This document shows positions 39,901 through 50,469 of a stretch of DNA of 64,000 nt, piece after piece. The stretch is from Rhopalosiphum padi. Its lineage: Eukaryota > Arthropoda > Insecta > Hemiptera > Aphididae. Position 1 is the stretch's first letter. Each line of letters starts with the position of its first letter. Location of the stretch: positions 16,919,178 through 16,983,177 of the forward strand of contig NC_083598.1 in NCBI RefSeq assembly GCF_020882245.1, written 5' to 3'. The position numbers and the translations under genes were made by a program. A model generated the notes under the pieces. The model saw only the letters and a list, made by a program, of their open reading frames with translations. It did not search any database and was not told the origin of the DNA.

Positions 39901-40918
39901 ATTGTAAGGATAATACGTTGAACTGTTAACAAGTACTACAATTAAAAAGTGATAAAAACAGATTTTGTTAAGTCTGTATGGCAAAAAATAACATCAATAA
40001 AACAAATTTTAAAAATATACATAAATTTAATAATAGTTTTATGTGAGCAATGTTTAAAAAGTGTTATACAATTTTATGATTTAAAAAAAAGTTTGAAATC
40101 ATAATTAAAATGTATTATCAATTATTTTGATTCATGCCAAGTAGTATGATGTAGTCGTATAAATTCGTAGGAAATTTTAATGATTTCCAAGTTTTACATT
40201 CAAAATATTAAATAATATATACCTTTAATAAAATATTCATATTCTAAAATAAAATAAAATATCATATTTTATTAGGAAACGACCAGAAGACAATTTTGAG
40301 CAAAAAGAAACTCAAATTAATGAACTTATTCAACACGTAGAAGCACAAAAACAAGTGATGGAGATGTAAGATAAATTATATTATTCTTTTAATAAACTAT
40401 TATTGAGTAGTTTAAATACTACTTTTAATAATGATTATTAATTTTTAGATACAGTGATAACCATACATAGTAGTTATTCATTATTAATAAAATAATAAAC
40501 ATAGTTAAAATAATTTAGTAGTTATCTAGTACATAATTATCATTTATCAATAAATATCAATAATAATAATATAAATACTTCAAACTAAATTTATTTAAAT
40601 TATAAACAAAATTATAGGTGGAGAAATGAAATGCACAATATGATTGAAGGATTTAAACAAAAAATCAATCAACTAAAATATAACTGCTGTAAAATTTATA
40701 AAAAAAATAGAAAACTAAGACGAATAATAGATAATTCAAAATTTAGATCTAAGTATTCGATTATCAAAAAAAAACAACATCGCAATAGAAGGAGGAATAA
40801 AAAGTATGAGAAATATTTAATAATTAGGTACGTTCATTGTCCACTAAAATTGTATATTCTATTCTTTTTTTTTAGATCAAATATTTCACCAATGTCAACT
40901 TCACGCAGTTCTCTGTGA
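33950..40918 (+). CDS. Coiled-coil protein, probable SCLT1 (centriole distal appendage)
   Basis: Thirteen exons join in frame into 585 residues: 33950-34026, 34089-34167, 34247-34366, 34448-34576, 34629-34857, 38148-38231, 38555-38719, 38781-38923, 39094-39311, 39733-39903, 40276-40365, 40618-40827, 40876-40918. The product is almost wholly K/E/N-rich heptad-like coiled coil without enzyme motifs. Two stretches line up with what I recall of SCLT1 (sodium channel and clathrin linker 1): a central block around IVKLENELTNLIQEAG and KVKTCYKDKL, and a late block around INELIQHVEAQKQVMEMW followed by KINQLK. SCLT1 serves at centriole distal appendages in ciliogenesis, which in an insect would point to sensory cilia or sperm. 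A basic tail follows. Intron 5 (3.3 kb) holds a whole Mutator-like transposon. The start is the first ATG after a short leader. That it is one gene is well supported by phase continuity; the SCLT1 name is inference. Confidence 0.7.
35386..35450. repeat. (ATT)n/(ATTT)n microsatellite
   Basis: About 65 bp of mixed ATT and ATTT units lie inside the MULE, between its left end and the transposase stop. They probably grew after insertion. Confidence 0.85.
35510..36948 (-). pseudogene. MULE transposase with FLYWCH finger, broken by one frameshift
   Basis: Two minus-strand frames make one protein. 36948-36562 (128 codons) encodes a FLYWCH-type zinc finger, with RRWNCTNKKCKAYFKT and the final DHNHE pair of histidines. 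36550-35510 (346 codons) encodes the MULE DDE core: first Asp in YVDGTF, second in FADFE, Glu in NTCESFHSKYN. The frames meet at about 36560-36590, where the downstream frame is open from DTLNKTDMNCF while the upstream one ends at a TAA shortly before; a single small indel explains it. A combined length of about 475-480 residues fits an otherwise complete protein. All catalytic residues are present, so the copy is recent. Confidence 0.9.
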
Positions 40919-40970
40919 TGGATAATATTATGTTATTATGTTATGTTATTATAAATTAAATATTAAATTG

Positions 40971-43519
40971 TTATTTTTTGGGTTTTGAATAATAATTTGC
41001 TTTCACAAATGGCATTTTCGTGACAACCATAGGTATCTTCTGTCCTCGGACCTCTGCTTGTATCTCCGTTCCATTTTTGGCAAATTTACTGTCTACATAA
41101 CCCATACAGCTACGAGGTGTGGCTATTAAATAACGAGACTATCTACTTAGCGATAAGGCATGAGTAGATAAGGGTATAATGGTAGTATATTTGTAATCTA
41201 TGAATATCACTGCATCGAACAATACCAGTTTAGTCAGTTTCCGTTTTGTAGTCTATGTGTAAGCGTCGTTTAAATTGACCTCTTACGTGTTGAATGTCAT
41301 GTGAAATCATGCCGGACGAAAAAATTGAACAACGTATTAATTTAAAATTTTTAGTGAAACTTGGAAAATCTGCGTCCGAAAGTTTTAATTTATTAACTGA
41401 AGTATATGGAGATAGTGTCCTATCACGACCACGTGTTTTTGAGTGGCACAAACGATTTCGTGAGGGTCTTGAAGAAGATGAAGACAATCAACGGGTGGGT
41501 CGTCCAAACTGAAGGCCATGTTGATCGTATTTTTCAATATTAAGGGTGTAATAATAACAGAATGGGTACCTCAGGGACAAACTGTGAATCAACATTATTA
41601 CCTTCAAGTATTGAGAACACTCAGAGAACGAGTAAGAAGAAAGTGGCCTGAGTTGTGGGAAAATGACTCTTGGATCTTGCATCAAGACAATGCGCCGGCT
41701 CACAGTGCCTTATCTATAAAGCGATTTCTAGCTAAAAATCGAACTCCAGTGCTTCAACACCCCCCATATTCACCAGATCTCGCTCCATGCAACTTTTGGC
41801 TTTTTCCAAAACTAAAAAGTGCGTTAAAGGGCACACATTTTGAGTCAGTTGAAGCTCTAAAAACAAAAGCGACAGAGATGTTAAAGACATTGCAAGAAAA
41901 GGATTTCCAACACTGTTTCAACCAATGGAAAATTAGAATGGAGCGATGTGTCAAACATGGAGGGGAGTATATAGAAGGGGAAAAATGTTAAACCATCAAA
42001 AAATATAAATAAAAAGTTTTTACAGAGAAAATCTCGTTATTTATTAGCCACACCTCGTATATTCTGGGATAATGTCGGAGACGGGCATCCGCTAGTCACC
42101 GAACCGATTTTTTCACCGTCTACTGCATTAAATAAGATAGCTCCGCCCCTGACTGGAGCACCGTGAGATTTTTGTACGAGACCGACCCTCTTATGTTGTG
42201 CGCCGTCGCTCAGTTGTTTCAGAATCACAGAAGCGCCGGGAAACCGTTGTTCGTCTCTTCTCTTACGGCCTGAAAGGAAATAAATGACAGAAATCTTACG
42301 TTGTGAAAACAAAACATACACACATATATAATATATATATATATATTATATATTACACCGTGCAGTGCAACATCCCGGACAATGGACGGGGCGGTAATAT
42401 TGGGAGGAAAAACAATAAACGAGGCGTACAGATATATTATACAAATTATATAGGTATATATATATATTATATACTTATGGTCCACATCAACGCAGCTTCG
42501 ACCGGCGTCGTTTCAATGCTTATATCTGATCCGTGCAAACACATACCGGCTTCCAACCTGCAAACGAAAATTGAATTATCACGTATATGACATTATTACA
42601 TAATTATACGATCGTGGCACGCCTAACGCAGTGCTGACGAGAACGATAATAATTATATAATATAACAAAATAAAACAGATCGGTCGATTACAGTGCCTCA
42701 GAGTGTCCTTGGCGCCCAGTCCGGCCAATTTCACGTCGTCGTGAGCGACGAACGCCTCGGCGATCGCCTCGACCCGATCGGAGGGCACGGACACTTCGAA
42801 ACCATCTTCGCCGGTGTAATCGCACCGGGTAACCCGACAGTCCGGCACGCAGCAGACCGTGGCCGTAGTCGAGTCCATGAAGTAAAGCTTCGACAGATCG
42901 ATGGATTCGCCTACTGCCGACTGCAAAACGACAGCAGCACGGGGTCCTTCTAAGGCCAGTAGTGGCTGTTCATCGCTGTCCAAAATCTCCAAGCTCACGT
43001 CTTGGCCACTCGATTTGACAATGGCCTGAAAACCCAACGAGAAGACATGAGATGGCGATTTCCGGCAGTGCTCACAATAGAAAATCTAGGAATGTGTTGG
43101 TAGAGGCGAGATTACGAAATAAGTGAAAACTAGTGAAAAATAATATTTAAGATTCTGAACTAAACGATGTATGTATTGATTTCACTACGATGTGTTCTTA
43201 TTCGTCTGTTGCCTTTTATAGGAATCATGAAAATGCTTCAATGCTCATTTTTGAATATGATTTTTGGTAGAAAATTGGATCTAATTGGTCAATTTTATTA
43301 AAAGTCAAAACATTCATGTGCTCAATAAAGTTATCAGGAATAACAAAAAAATACTCACCAATTGTTCGGTTAACATTCGCATGTCCTGTTCTTTGCAACT
43401 AGCGTTAGTCACCATATACAAATAATCCCCATTCGTTTTCGTTATGATCAAATCGTCCAGTATACCACCCGTCTGGTCGTCTATGAACAAGCTCAGCGCA
43501 CTTTTTCCCGCTCCCAGAT
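40971..43519 (-). pseudogene. gcvT: Aminomethyltransferase (glycine cleavage T-protein), 5'-truncated and transposon-split
   Basis: T-protein moves the methylene group from the aminomethyl arm of H-protein to tetrahydrofolate in mitochondria. Minus-strand exons: 43519-43359, 43025-42697, 42557-42475, 42269-42058, then the last exon 41110-40971 beyond a mariner insertion. Recognisable blocks in family order are TGGILDDLI, CRVTRCDYTGEDGFEVSVPS, LEAGMCLHGSDI, TTPVEAAL, KRVGLVQ, GSVTSGCPSPTL, then MGYVDSKFAKNGTEI and VVTKMPFVKANYY. The N-terminal third (the part before about residue 130 of a 400-residue protein) is absent from the window. The mariner at 41113-42057 ends translation after six foreign codons, and even with it removed the last exon is two bases out of frame. 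Exons upstream of the insertion carry no stop. The intron after 42697 has a GC donor. It is probably a decayed extra copy; a working copy elsewhere is expected but not shown here. Confidence 0.9.
41113..42057 (+). mobile_element. Internally deleted mariner element, 945 bp
   Basis: It is flanked by the TA duplication (41111-41112 and 42058-42059) with about 26-bp terminal inverted repeats starting CGAGGTGTGGCTA. Plus-strand frames 41294-41512 and 41518-41991 encode the two ends of a mariner transposase: the helix-turn-helix (VFEWHKRFREG, then RVGRP) and the C-terminal catalytic part (LHQDNAPAHSA, YSPDLAPCNFWLF). The middle, with the first catalytic Asp, is deleted, and the third catalytic Asp of the DD34D triad is replaced by Asn (APCN). 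It cannot move itself. It lies in the last exon of the T-protein gene. Confidence 0.95.
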
Positions 43520-45142
43520 CTAAACAACAAATTGCATCGATACAAATATAATATTATTATTAGGGGCAAATAATAGAGGGTACAGGTGCGTGCATATGTT
43601 TTGTTATTATTAGTATTTAGTATATCCATGAACCTTGACAAAAATTAGTATTAGCCTGTCGGATTTTTTGAAGCTGTAAAGAGGGAGGGAAAATTCCACT
43701 CAACAATTGTTATTGTTTTATACAACTTTTTTTTTTTTTGTAATTTTTGATTAATAATTGAATACAGAACAGTTAATAATTAAATAATCTATGAATTATG
43801 ATAAGATATACCTATAAAGAAATTATCTTAAAATTAGTCTCAACATTTTGAAAATTAAATTTTTTATAGAAAATTATAATTTAAGTGGTAGTCAAATATT
43901 TTATGTTTCTACGATTAATATTTGTTGAATAACAAAAATTTTTTCAGAACACTTAATTATTTTAATTTGAATCACCTTTAATGTTGTCAACATTTAACTT
44001 ATATCACTCGAAAAAATTTAAGTAGCTTTATACTAAACTTTTTTTTAATTTCCAATGAAAAAAACTAAATAAAAAGTTTTGAGTTAAATTTTCAAGCTTT
44101 AGGTATTAAGCAAAGCTTTAGCCCGCGCTGCCATCAAGTTACAGCCATAGCGTAGCAAATTGGTACAAGGGGAATGTTCACAACTTTAAATGTATATCAA
44201 TTTTTATCAACAAATATAATAGTAAAATTGATAGGTACTATTATTAAATAAATGTGTAAGATATGTCAAAGTTCAACAATATTGATAACTACATAAAAAG
44301 GAATATTATACACACCTATTTAAATATTTTAGTACACGAATAATAGGTCTTGAGAGTAAACGAGAATATTAATAAGAAATACAATTATGTATCATTATAA
44401 AATATGAATACTAATTAATAATTAATTTGAATCTATATTATTAAACTACAAAAAATCGAAGAATTTAACTATTTAACTTTGTGTACTAAGGATAATAGAT
44501 TCACGTAGTGGATTTATAAGATATAAGTGGTATGATAACATAAAAATGTTAGTAGGTAATTAATATTAATCTATCAATATTTATAATTTATAAAAATTAT
44601 CTGATTATAAAAACCCTAAATCCAATATATTATATATTTTATATTTTTTTTAAACTATTTGTAAGGATTTTTATCCTTAATATAAAAATATTAATAACTG
44701 TAAAACTACTTGCACGAATTTTTAATTAGATATATCAAAATGTTTAAATAAATTATTCTCTAAATCATTTTTAGTAAAAAGGGAGATTTTCATTTAGAAA
44801 ATAGAAGTTTATATCACTACAGGACACTCCATAAGTAATAAAAAAAATCTTAATAATTAATATAGTCATTAAACATATTTAAAAATTTTAAAAAATCATT
44901 ATTATGGTATAAACTCGTCATTAAATAAATACAATATTACTTATAAGTTATAATTAATGTGAAATATTCATCAATATAATAGTAAAGTAAAAAAAAATAT
45001 TCATTTTTTATAAAAAAAATTATTTTTATTTTACTAATTTACTAACAAATTATATAAAATACTGCTAACTCAAAAAGCTAAAAAGCTGCTTAAATATTAT
45101 TTTCAATAATTTTTAAATAAATGAATACAATTTAAGATGAAA
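43520..45142. other. AT-rich gap where T-protein N-terminal exons would be expected
   Basis: I searched the minus strand for the conserved N-terminal T-protein blocks (LFDVSHM and neighbours) and found nothing. A short patch of more balanced composition at about 44100-44170 is not coding. Confidence 0.5.
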
Positions 45143-46127
45143 TTAGTTGATTCCTATAAGTTGGTATAGAGTTGGAACATAATCATCGTACTGGGCCAAA
45201 TAAAAATTACCAACCACAGGTGCTCCTAAATTGTACTTCAATGCAAATTTATTGATTGAAAATTTCTCACGGTGTTCGACAGATTTATACAAAAAGTATA
45301 AGGAATATATTATAAGAAATTATTATTCTTAATGGTTAACCATACAGCTACCCATTAAATTGGTGAATTAGTCGGATAGAAAATAATATATAGACATATC
45401 GGTATCTAATCATTTATAATTTGTATTATGTTTAATATTATATTACCTATTGCTTAAACGTGGCTCATCGAATAACAGTTTTGACGGTTGTTGGTATACT
45501 AAAAACACGTAACGATTTAGTCCTGCAAAATCCTTAATTGTTATTTTTATCTTTAAATTAAAACAGTTATTACTGTTATTAGTTAGTGATCACTGATCAG
45601 TCTATAGATATTTTAATTATTATTATACCTGTATTTGGCGAAGGTCCTGAACCCTGGCGTTTCTCCCTGGCTCACATTTCCACCAGGAATATTTCCCACC
45701 GACCAATGATGCCATTCCTTCATTGAAGGTTCAGCACGAGTCGGAGCATCAGATTCTTAGTATAAAATTTAAAAAATTATGCTAATATACTTTTTAATTA
45801 TTAAAATTACCATAATATACTTACCAGTCAAACATAACGTATAAAATTAATTAGGATCAGCATTCCAAATAACTGATGGCATATCTTTCACAGGCGTAAG
45901 TTCATTTCCAAGTAATGCTTTCATGCCACTTGCATAATTTACCTACAATCAATATTTTTATTTTTATTTCAATTTAAGATAATTTAACTAGATAAGTATG
46001 ATTTATTTTCATTTACTTGTAAAATGTCTTTTGGAGCAACTGGAATGACATCAGGTACCACTTGTTGGTTTTCCATAGCATGACGAACATTGGATTTGTG
46101 CGTAGATACGTCGATCGTGATACATAT
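45143..46127 (-). pseudogene. Secreted phosphatidylethanolamine-binding protein (PEBP), decayed copy
   Basis: Minus-strand remnants of exons: 46127-46017 (PDVIPVAPKD), 45942-45825 (NELTPVKDMPSVIWNADP), 45755-45629 (DAPTRAEP, EWHHWSVGNIPGG), 45522-45447 (GLNRYVFLVYQQP, FDEPRLSN) and about 45273-45143 (ALKYNLGAPVVGNFYLAQYDDYVP). This is the full PEBP order, so identity is secure. Several lesions disable it: a TAA stop after NADP in the second exon listed; a frameshift with loss of a few codons before GSGPSPNTG in the third (127 bp instead of a length that keeps frame); a lost acceptor (TAA where TAG is expected) before the last exon; and a degraded signal-peptide exon upstream. PEBPs are small lipid-binding proteins; insect secreted members have been linked to signalling and immunity, but this copy cannot make one. 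Confidence 0.9.
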
Positions 46128-47067
46128 CTTTACAGTGTAAAGTTGTTTTATTATTATTATTTATTTTTTTTGATAAACCGATAGAATTTTACAGATAAAT
46201 AATATTTATATCAATGAAAATTCTTTCTAAATATAAATTGAAACACTAAGTATTCATCACTAAAAAGTTAAGAAACCAACAGGTAAAGCTATACATAAAA
46301 ATCAATTTTAATATAGGTAGATTTTTAAAATATTTTTTATTTCGATTTTAAATTAACAATTAAAGACTTCGAAATATTTTCAAAAGAAAATGTATGCCGG
46401 TTTACCTATCGTAAACATGTTTTTAAACCGAAAAAAACTTTTTTCTAGATCCATCGAAAATACTTAGATATTGGAACATACCAAGTAGTAAGAAATGAAT
46501 AGCTTGAAAGGTATTGGTCTATAATAACTTTTGATGTATTTCAGAATCGCAGAAATCCATATTTTTTTCAATGACTTGTGTAGTTGTTTAAATTTATTGT
46601 ACATTTAACACCTTTTTGCATACCTCATTTAATTTACTTTTAATATTTTCAATAATTTTAATTGATTCAGCTAACAGAAGTTCTTAAATTTAAATTAATC
46701 AAACCTTCTCGTATTATATCTGTAAACAATTATCAATTGACTCAATCCAATTGAGTATTAGCAATTAGTTGATAGGTCAATGAGTCGATGTAGGTATGGT
46801 TAAAAATAAACTATTTTTATTTGAATATATCTTGGGTTATGTAATAATATTTACTTATAATACTACTTTTCCTAAATTATTTATCATATTTATTTTTGTA
46901 TAAAGCTTGAAAATATAATTCATGGGTCTTCGTGGGTTTTTATAACTGGAATTAAAAAATAAAATTGGGCACAATTCTACTCATATTATTTATTATCGCA
47001 TGAAATTTAAATTTTGACTAAATTTGATAATAGATATAGCTAGGTGTGAATGTTTTTTTTTATTTAC
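46128..47067. other. Spacer between PEBP duplicates
   Basis: Positions about 46130-46250 still align with the intron and signal-peptide exon of the right-hand copy, but the exon has decayed. The remainder is AT-rich with nothing recognisable. Confidence 0.5.
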
Positions 47068-47285
47068 TTGTACAAGTTCTTTTAGAGCAACGATAATAAC
47101 ATCAGTAACCACTTGTTGGTTTTCCATTGCTTGATTGATATTACATGTGTGTGCAGATACGCCGATCATAATACATATCTGTAGTAGAATGCAGAATAAG
47201 TTTATTTAATAAAACATAGAATCGTTAAAATAAAAATGTTTGTATCAAAATAATTTCTTACTATACATAAGCTAAATCGCCACAT
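47068..47285 (-). pseudogene. Duplicated 5' end of the PEBP gene (signal-peptide exon plus second exon)
   Basis: Exon 47285-47262 encodes MWRFSLCI; exon 47178-47068 continues ICIMIGVSAHTCN and then MENQQVV. Together they give a classical signal peptide: short basic start, hydrophobic core, small residues before the likely cut. The second exon has exactly the same length (111 bp) as its counterpart at 46127-46017, and intron sequence on both sides also aligns. No later PEBP exon follows before the older copy. It is either a truncated tandem duplicate or, if spliced to the downstream copy, an alternative second exon; the stop in that copy argues against a functional product. Confidence 0.75.
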
Positions 47286-48773
47286 ATTCGTCTCCAAAGT
47301 GCAATAAACCAATAGATATAAAGCTAAAGAATCTGTACTAGTTGACGATCTAACAACTATTAATGTGCTCAAAACACTCACTCAGAGTTTTACATGGAGA
47401 ATAATAAAATAATATTATGTACTAAAACTACTAAGTACTGGGTACTCAGAACCTAATTCTTTGGTTTCTGAAGGTCATATTAATTTTACAATAATATACA
47501 GCAAAAGATTATTTACATGGAACATATTATACATATAGTTATCAATATCACAATATAAACTAAATTTCAACATAATTATCAGGAGTAAAAAAATAAGTAC
47601 TTTGTTATTGTTACCTTTAATCATTTTTAATACCTATATGATTAAAAATGTAATAGCGAAATATAATTGAAAAAATATTGGTGCAAATCATAAAACATAT
47701 TATATACAACAACAACCAAATATTACATATGCAATATTGTACTACATAATAATTACAAATTGCGTGACTGATAAAATAAAATATCACATTACCCACGTAA
47801 AGTTTACGTATTATTTAGTAACTATTAAATTAACGCTTCACACATTCAGACATAATATTATATTATAATAAAATTAATTTAACTCTTCATTTTTATATAT
47901 TCTTCACCACATTTGAATAAAAAACCACATAGCAATATTTACAGCTTCACTACATATTTTTATTCTACTACAGGTGTAACAAAATATTTACACTGTTAAT
48001 CTTAATAGTTAATTTTATAATTCACACTGACAATAAAAATAAATTATTATGACCATAAACGGTTTACTATAATAAAATAGGTACCTATGCGCGCTATGCT
48101 ATCCATTAAAAGTGCTTGCTATTAAATTATTATTATACGAGTATATTGAAACATTTTCGGAAATTCTAAGATTTTTATCATTTGGGTAGTCCAAATAAAA
48201 GAATGGATGTTCAACTTATAGTTGACGATTTTAGTATAAGTATTGTATATCCACTGCTGAAAATAAATATAATAATATACATTATAAAAATACTTGTCCC
48301 CGCCATTTTATTCATATTTGATTTTTTTAAACACAGTATATCCAAATAACCATCACTATTCAATTCAGTTTTATAAAATGAGTAGTAATTTAGTTTCCAT
48401 ACTAAGTTTAGAATGTTTACCTACCTTGCAGATACACAATAAAGCGATTTCCTTATAGAATTAAGAAGTTATTATTATATAGTATGGGTGATGAATAATT
48501 TATAAACCATACGTTAAAATATCCGCTTTTTGTCATTATATGCATAATGCACATAATGCACATACCTAAAAATTACAATATAGGTACCTATACTTTTTAT
48601 AATTACCACAGGTTCCATTTTCATTTATATTAATAATGAATAGGTTCATATGTACCTATATATTTGTTGGTACAAGGTAACTATAGTCTACAATAATAAT
48701 ATTTTTTAGTCAACCATGAAGGTTTTATAATTAATATAATATGATATATCATACTATAATCCACTAATATTAT
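47286..48773. other. Intergenic, nothing seen
   Basis: AT-rich sequence without supported exon, RNA gene or repeat structure. Confidence 0.5.
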
Positions 48774-49086
48774 CAGTGGCGTACGTAGGGGTAGGGTTCT
48801 AGGGTTTTAACCCTCCACGAAATTTATTCCTCCTCTCAAATTTTTTTTATGTTAAATATGTTAAATAATATTTCTATTGTCTATAAAGTATAGATTATGG
48901 TAAGAAAAGAATAAGAAAACAAAAGAAGACAATACAAACATTGGAATTTGAAAGAATTATTTTGTGTTATAAAATGTTGGTGATATTAACTAGTTTATCT
49001 ATAAGTAGGTCTGGAGGTGTGAGGGCGGAGCTCTATCAATCCATAGTGAAAACCCTAATCGAACTTAAATCCTGCGTACGCTACTG
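48774..49086. mobile_element. 313-bp hAT MITE with perfect 8-bp target duplication
   Basis: The left end is CAGTGGCGTACGTAGG; the right end in reverse complement is CAGTAGCGTACGCAGG. Flanks are AATATTAT on both sides (48766-48773 and 49087-49094), an exact 8-bp duplication. It has no coding capacity. It shares the CAGTGGCGTA start with the 1002-bp element at 53165. Confidence 0.9.
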
Positions 49087-49228
49087 AATATTATATTTAC
49101 AATTTTAAATAATTTGTAAAAAAAAAATTATTGTTATAAACTCAGATTTTTAATTTTTTGGCAATTTAGCATAGGTAGGTACTTCAATATTAATTTTTTA
49201 ATAGTGCAATTTATTTATTATTACTAAC

Positions 49229-49420
49229 CAAGGCCGTAACTGAAAATTAATATCGGGAGGGGTTTTAAGCTAAAAAGTTGTGTTCTAATTTTTATTATAA
49301 TATTGTATAGGTAGGTTATTTTACTACCACATAATAAAACACAAAAAAATTTCAGGGGAGAGGAGGTTAAACCCCCAAACCCCTCTAGAAAAAATCCTAA
49401 AATTCCTAAATACGCCACTG
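49229..49420. mobile_element. Composite hAT-like remnant
   Basis: The left edge is CAAGGCCGTAACTG, the same as the 84-bp element at 53642. The right edge reverse-complements to CAGTGGCGTA, the end of the other family. The 8-bp flanks do not match. This suggests two related elements fused by deletion or recombination. Confidence 0.6.
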
Positions 49421-49600
49421 ATCATATGAATGCATTCAAATAATAAAAAAAAAATATACAAAACTTAAACTATGTAGGTATTAATAATATTATATAATAT
49501 AAAACGGGTAATGTGTATAATATATGTGTGTTGCCGGCTGGCGATAGTCAATGTGTTAGATGAGTGGATGAGAGATGAGCGCTAATGCGTAAGGGGACAA

Positions 49601-50128
49601 CTAAATTAAGATGAGCTTCTTATTGATGCTACCAATCTTCCTCCGGATTGAAACGAAGCCGAGTGCCGACACATTTCTCATCAGCTTTGTGACAAATTCT
49701 TCTTCACTAATAAATATTATATATTTATATATAGTATACTATACCTACTACGATTCTAAAAATTATATTATAATACAAACAAATCCTTTGGACAGTTGAT
49801 TATCAGTTGAATTTCTTTTTGCTGCTGCCAGACGTCCTCCGTGTTGAAATACAGCCGATACATTTTCCATCAATTTTGTGACAATTCTTCATCACTAATA
49901 AATATTATATAATAATATATAGTATACTGTACCTACTACGATTTTAAAAATTATAATATAATACAAACAAATCCTTTCGACAGTTGATATTAAGATGAGC
50001 TTCTTATTGATGCTGCCAATCTTCTTCCGGGTTGAAACGAAGCCCAGTGCCGACACATTTTCCTTCAGCTCAATGACAAATTTTTCGTCGGTGGGTAGTC
50101 CATGATCCAGCCAAATGTTCGGTTCCTA
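49601..50128 (-). other. Unrecognised exon present in three tandem copies (~190-bp period)
   Basis: Units start at about 49610, 49803 and 49994. In reverse complement unit 1 (49706-49601) follows an acceptor (ATTAG), reads EEEFVTKLMRNVSALGFVSI and then RKIGSINKKLILI, and stops with TAG. Unit 3 (from 50128, after TTATAG) has a longer start, NIWLDHGLPTDEKFVIEL, and the same core. Unit 2 is frameshifted and decayed. The intron-like AT stretch between units is duplicated too. Codon-level conservation between units 1 and 3 (mostly synonymous or conservative changes) suggests real coding origin. I do not recognise the family and found no partner exon. Confidence 0.55.
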
Positions 50129-50337
50129 TAAAACTTCAACTAATGTGCTGATTAAAATGAAATTTAAATTTATAGTAAAATTTTAATGTTTCAAAATTGT
50201 CCGCTCAAAAATGATAAGTTATTGACGGAAATACCAATAATTACCAGTTGAAATGTATGAATTTCTATGAGATTTTGCACTGAAAATGTTATTTGTGTTT
50301 CAAACTTCTTACATACCATGTGAATTGACATTATCTA

Positions 50338-50469
50338 CAACGAAGGATATACAATTAAAGTAAAAAAAAATCACCCAACAGATGAAACCCTAGGATATTT
50401 ATTAGGAGTTTCAACTTTAGAAATAGAAGTCGATTCTACTGAATTATTATCTGCAACTACACGTCCTTA
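50338..50469 (+). other. Short unrecognised open stretch
   Basis: Forty-three codons read NEGYTIKVKKNHPTDETLGY and onward to a TAA stop, with balanced amino-acid composition unlike the AT-rich noise around. There is no ATG at the start and no clear acceptor. It could be a fragment of a mobile-element or host protein; function unknown. Confidence 0.25.

Noticed and set aside
42693..42953. 86-codon plus-strand frame opposite the T-protein exon
   Set aside because: Shadow of the conserved minus-strand T-protein exon 43025-42697.
44100..44170. Patch of balanced composition as a possible T-protein N-terminal exon
   Set aside because: Neither strand gives the conserved N-terminal blocks and the frames contain stops.
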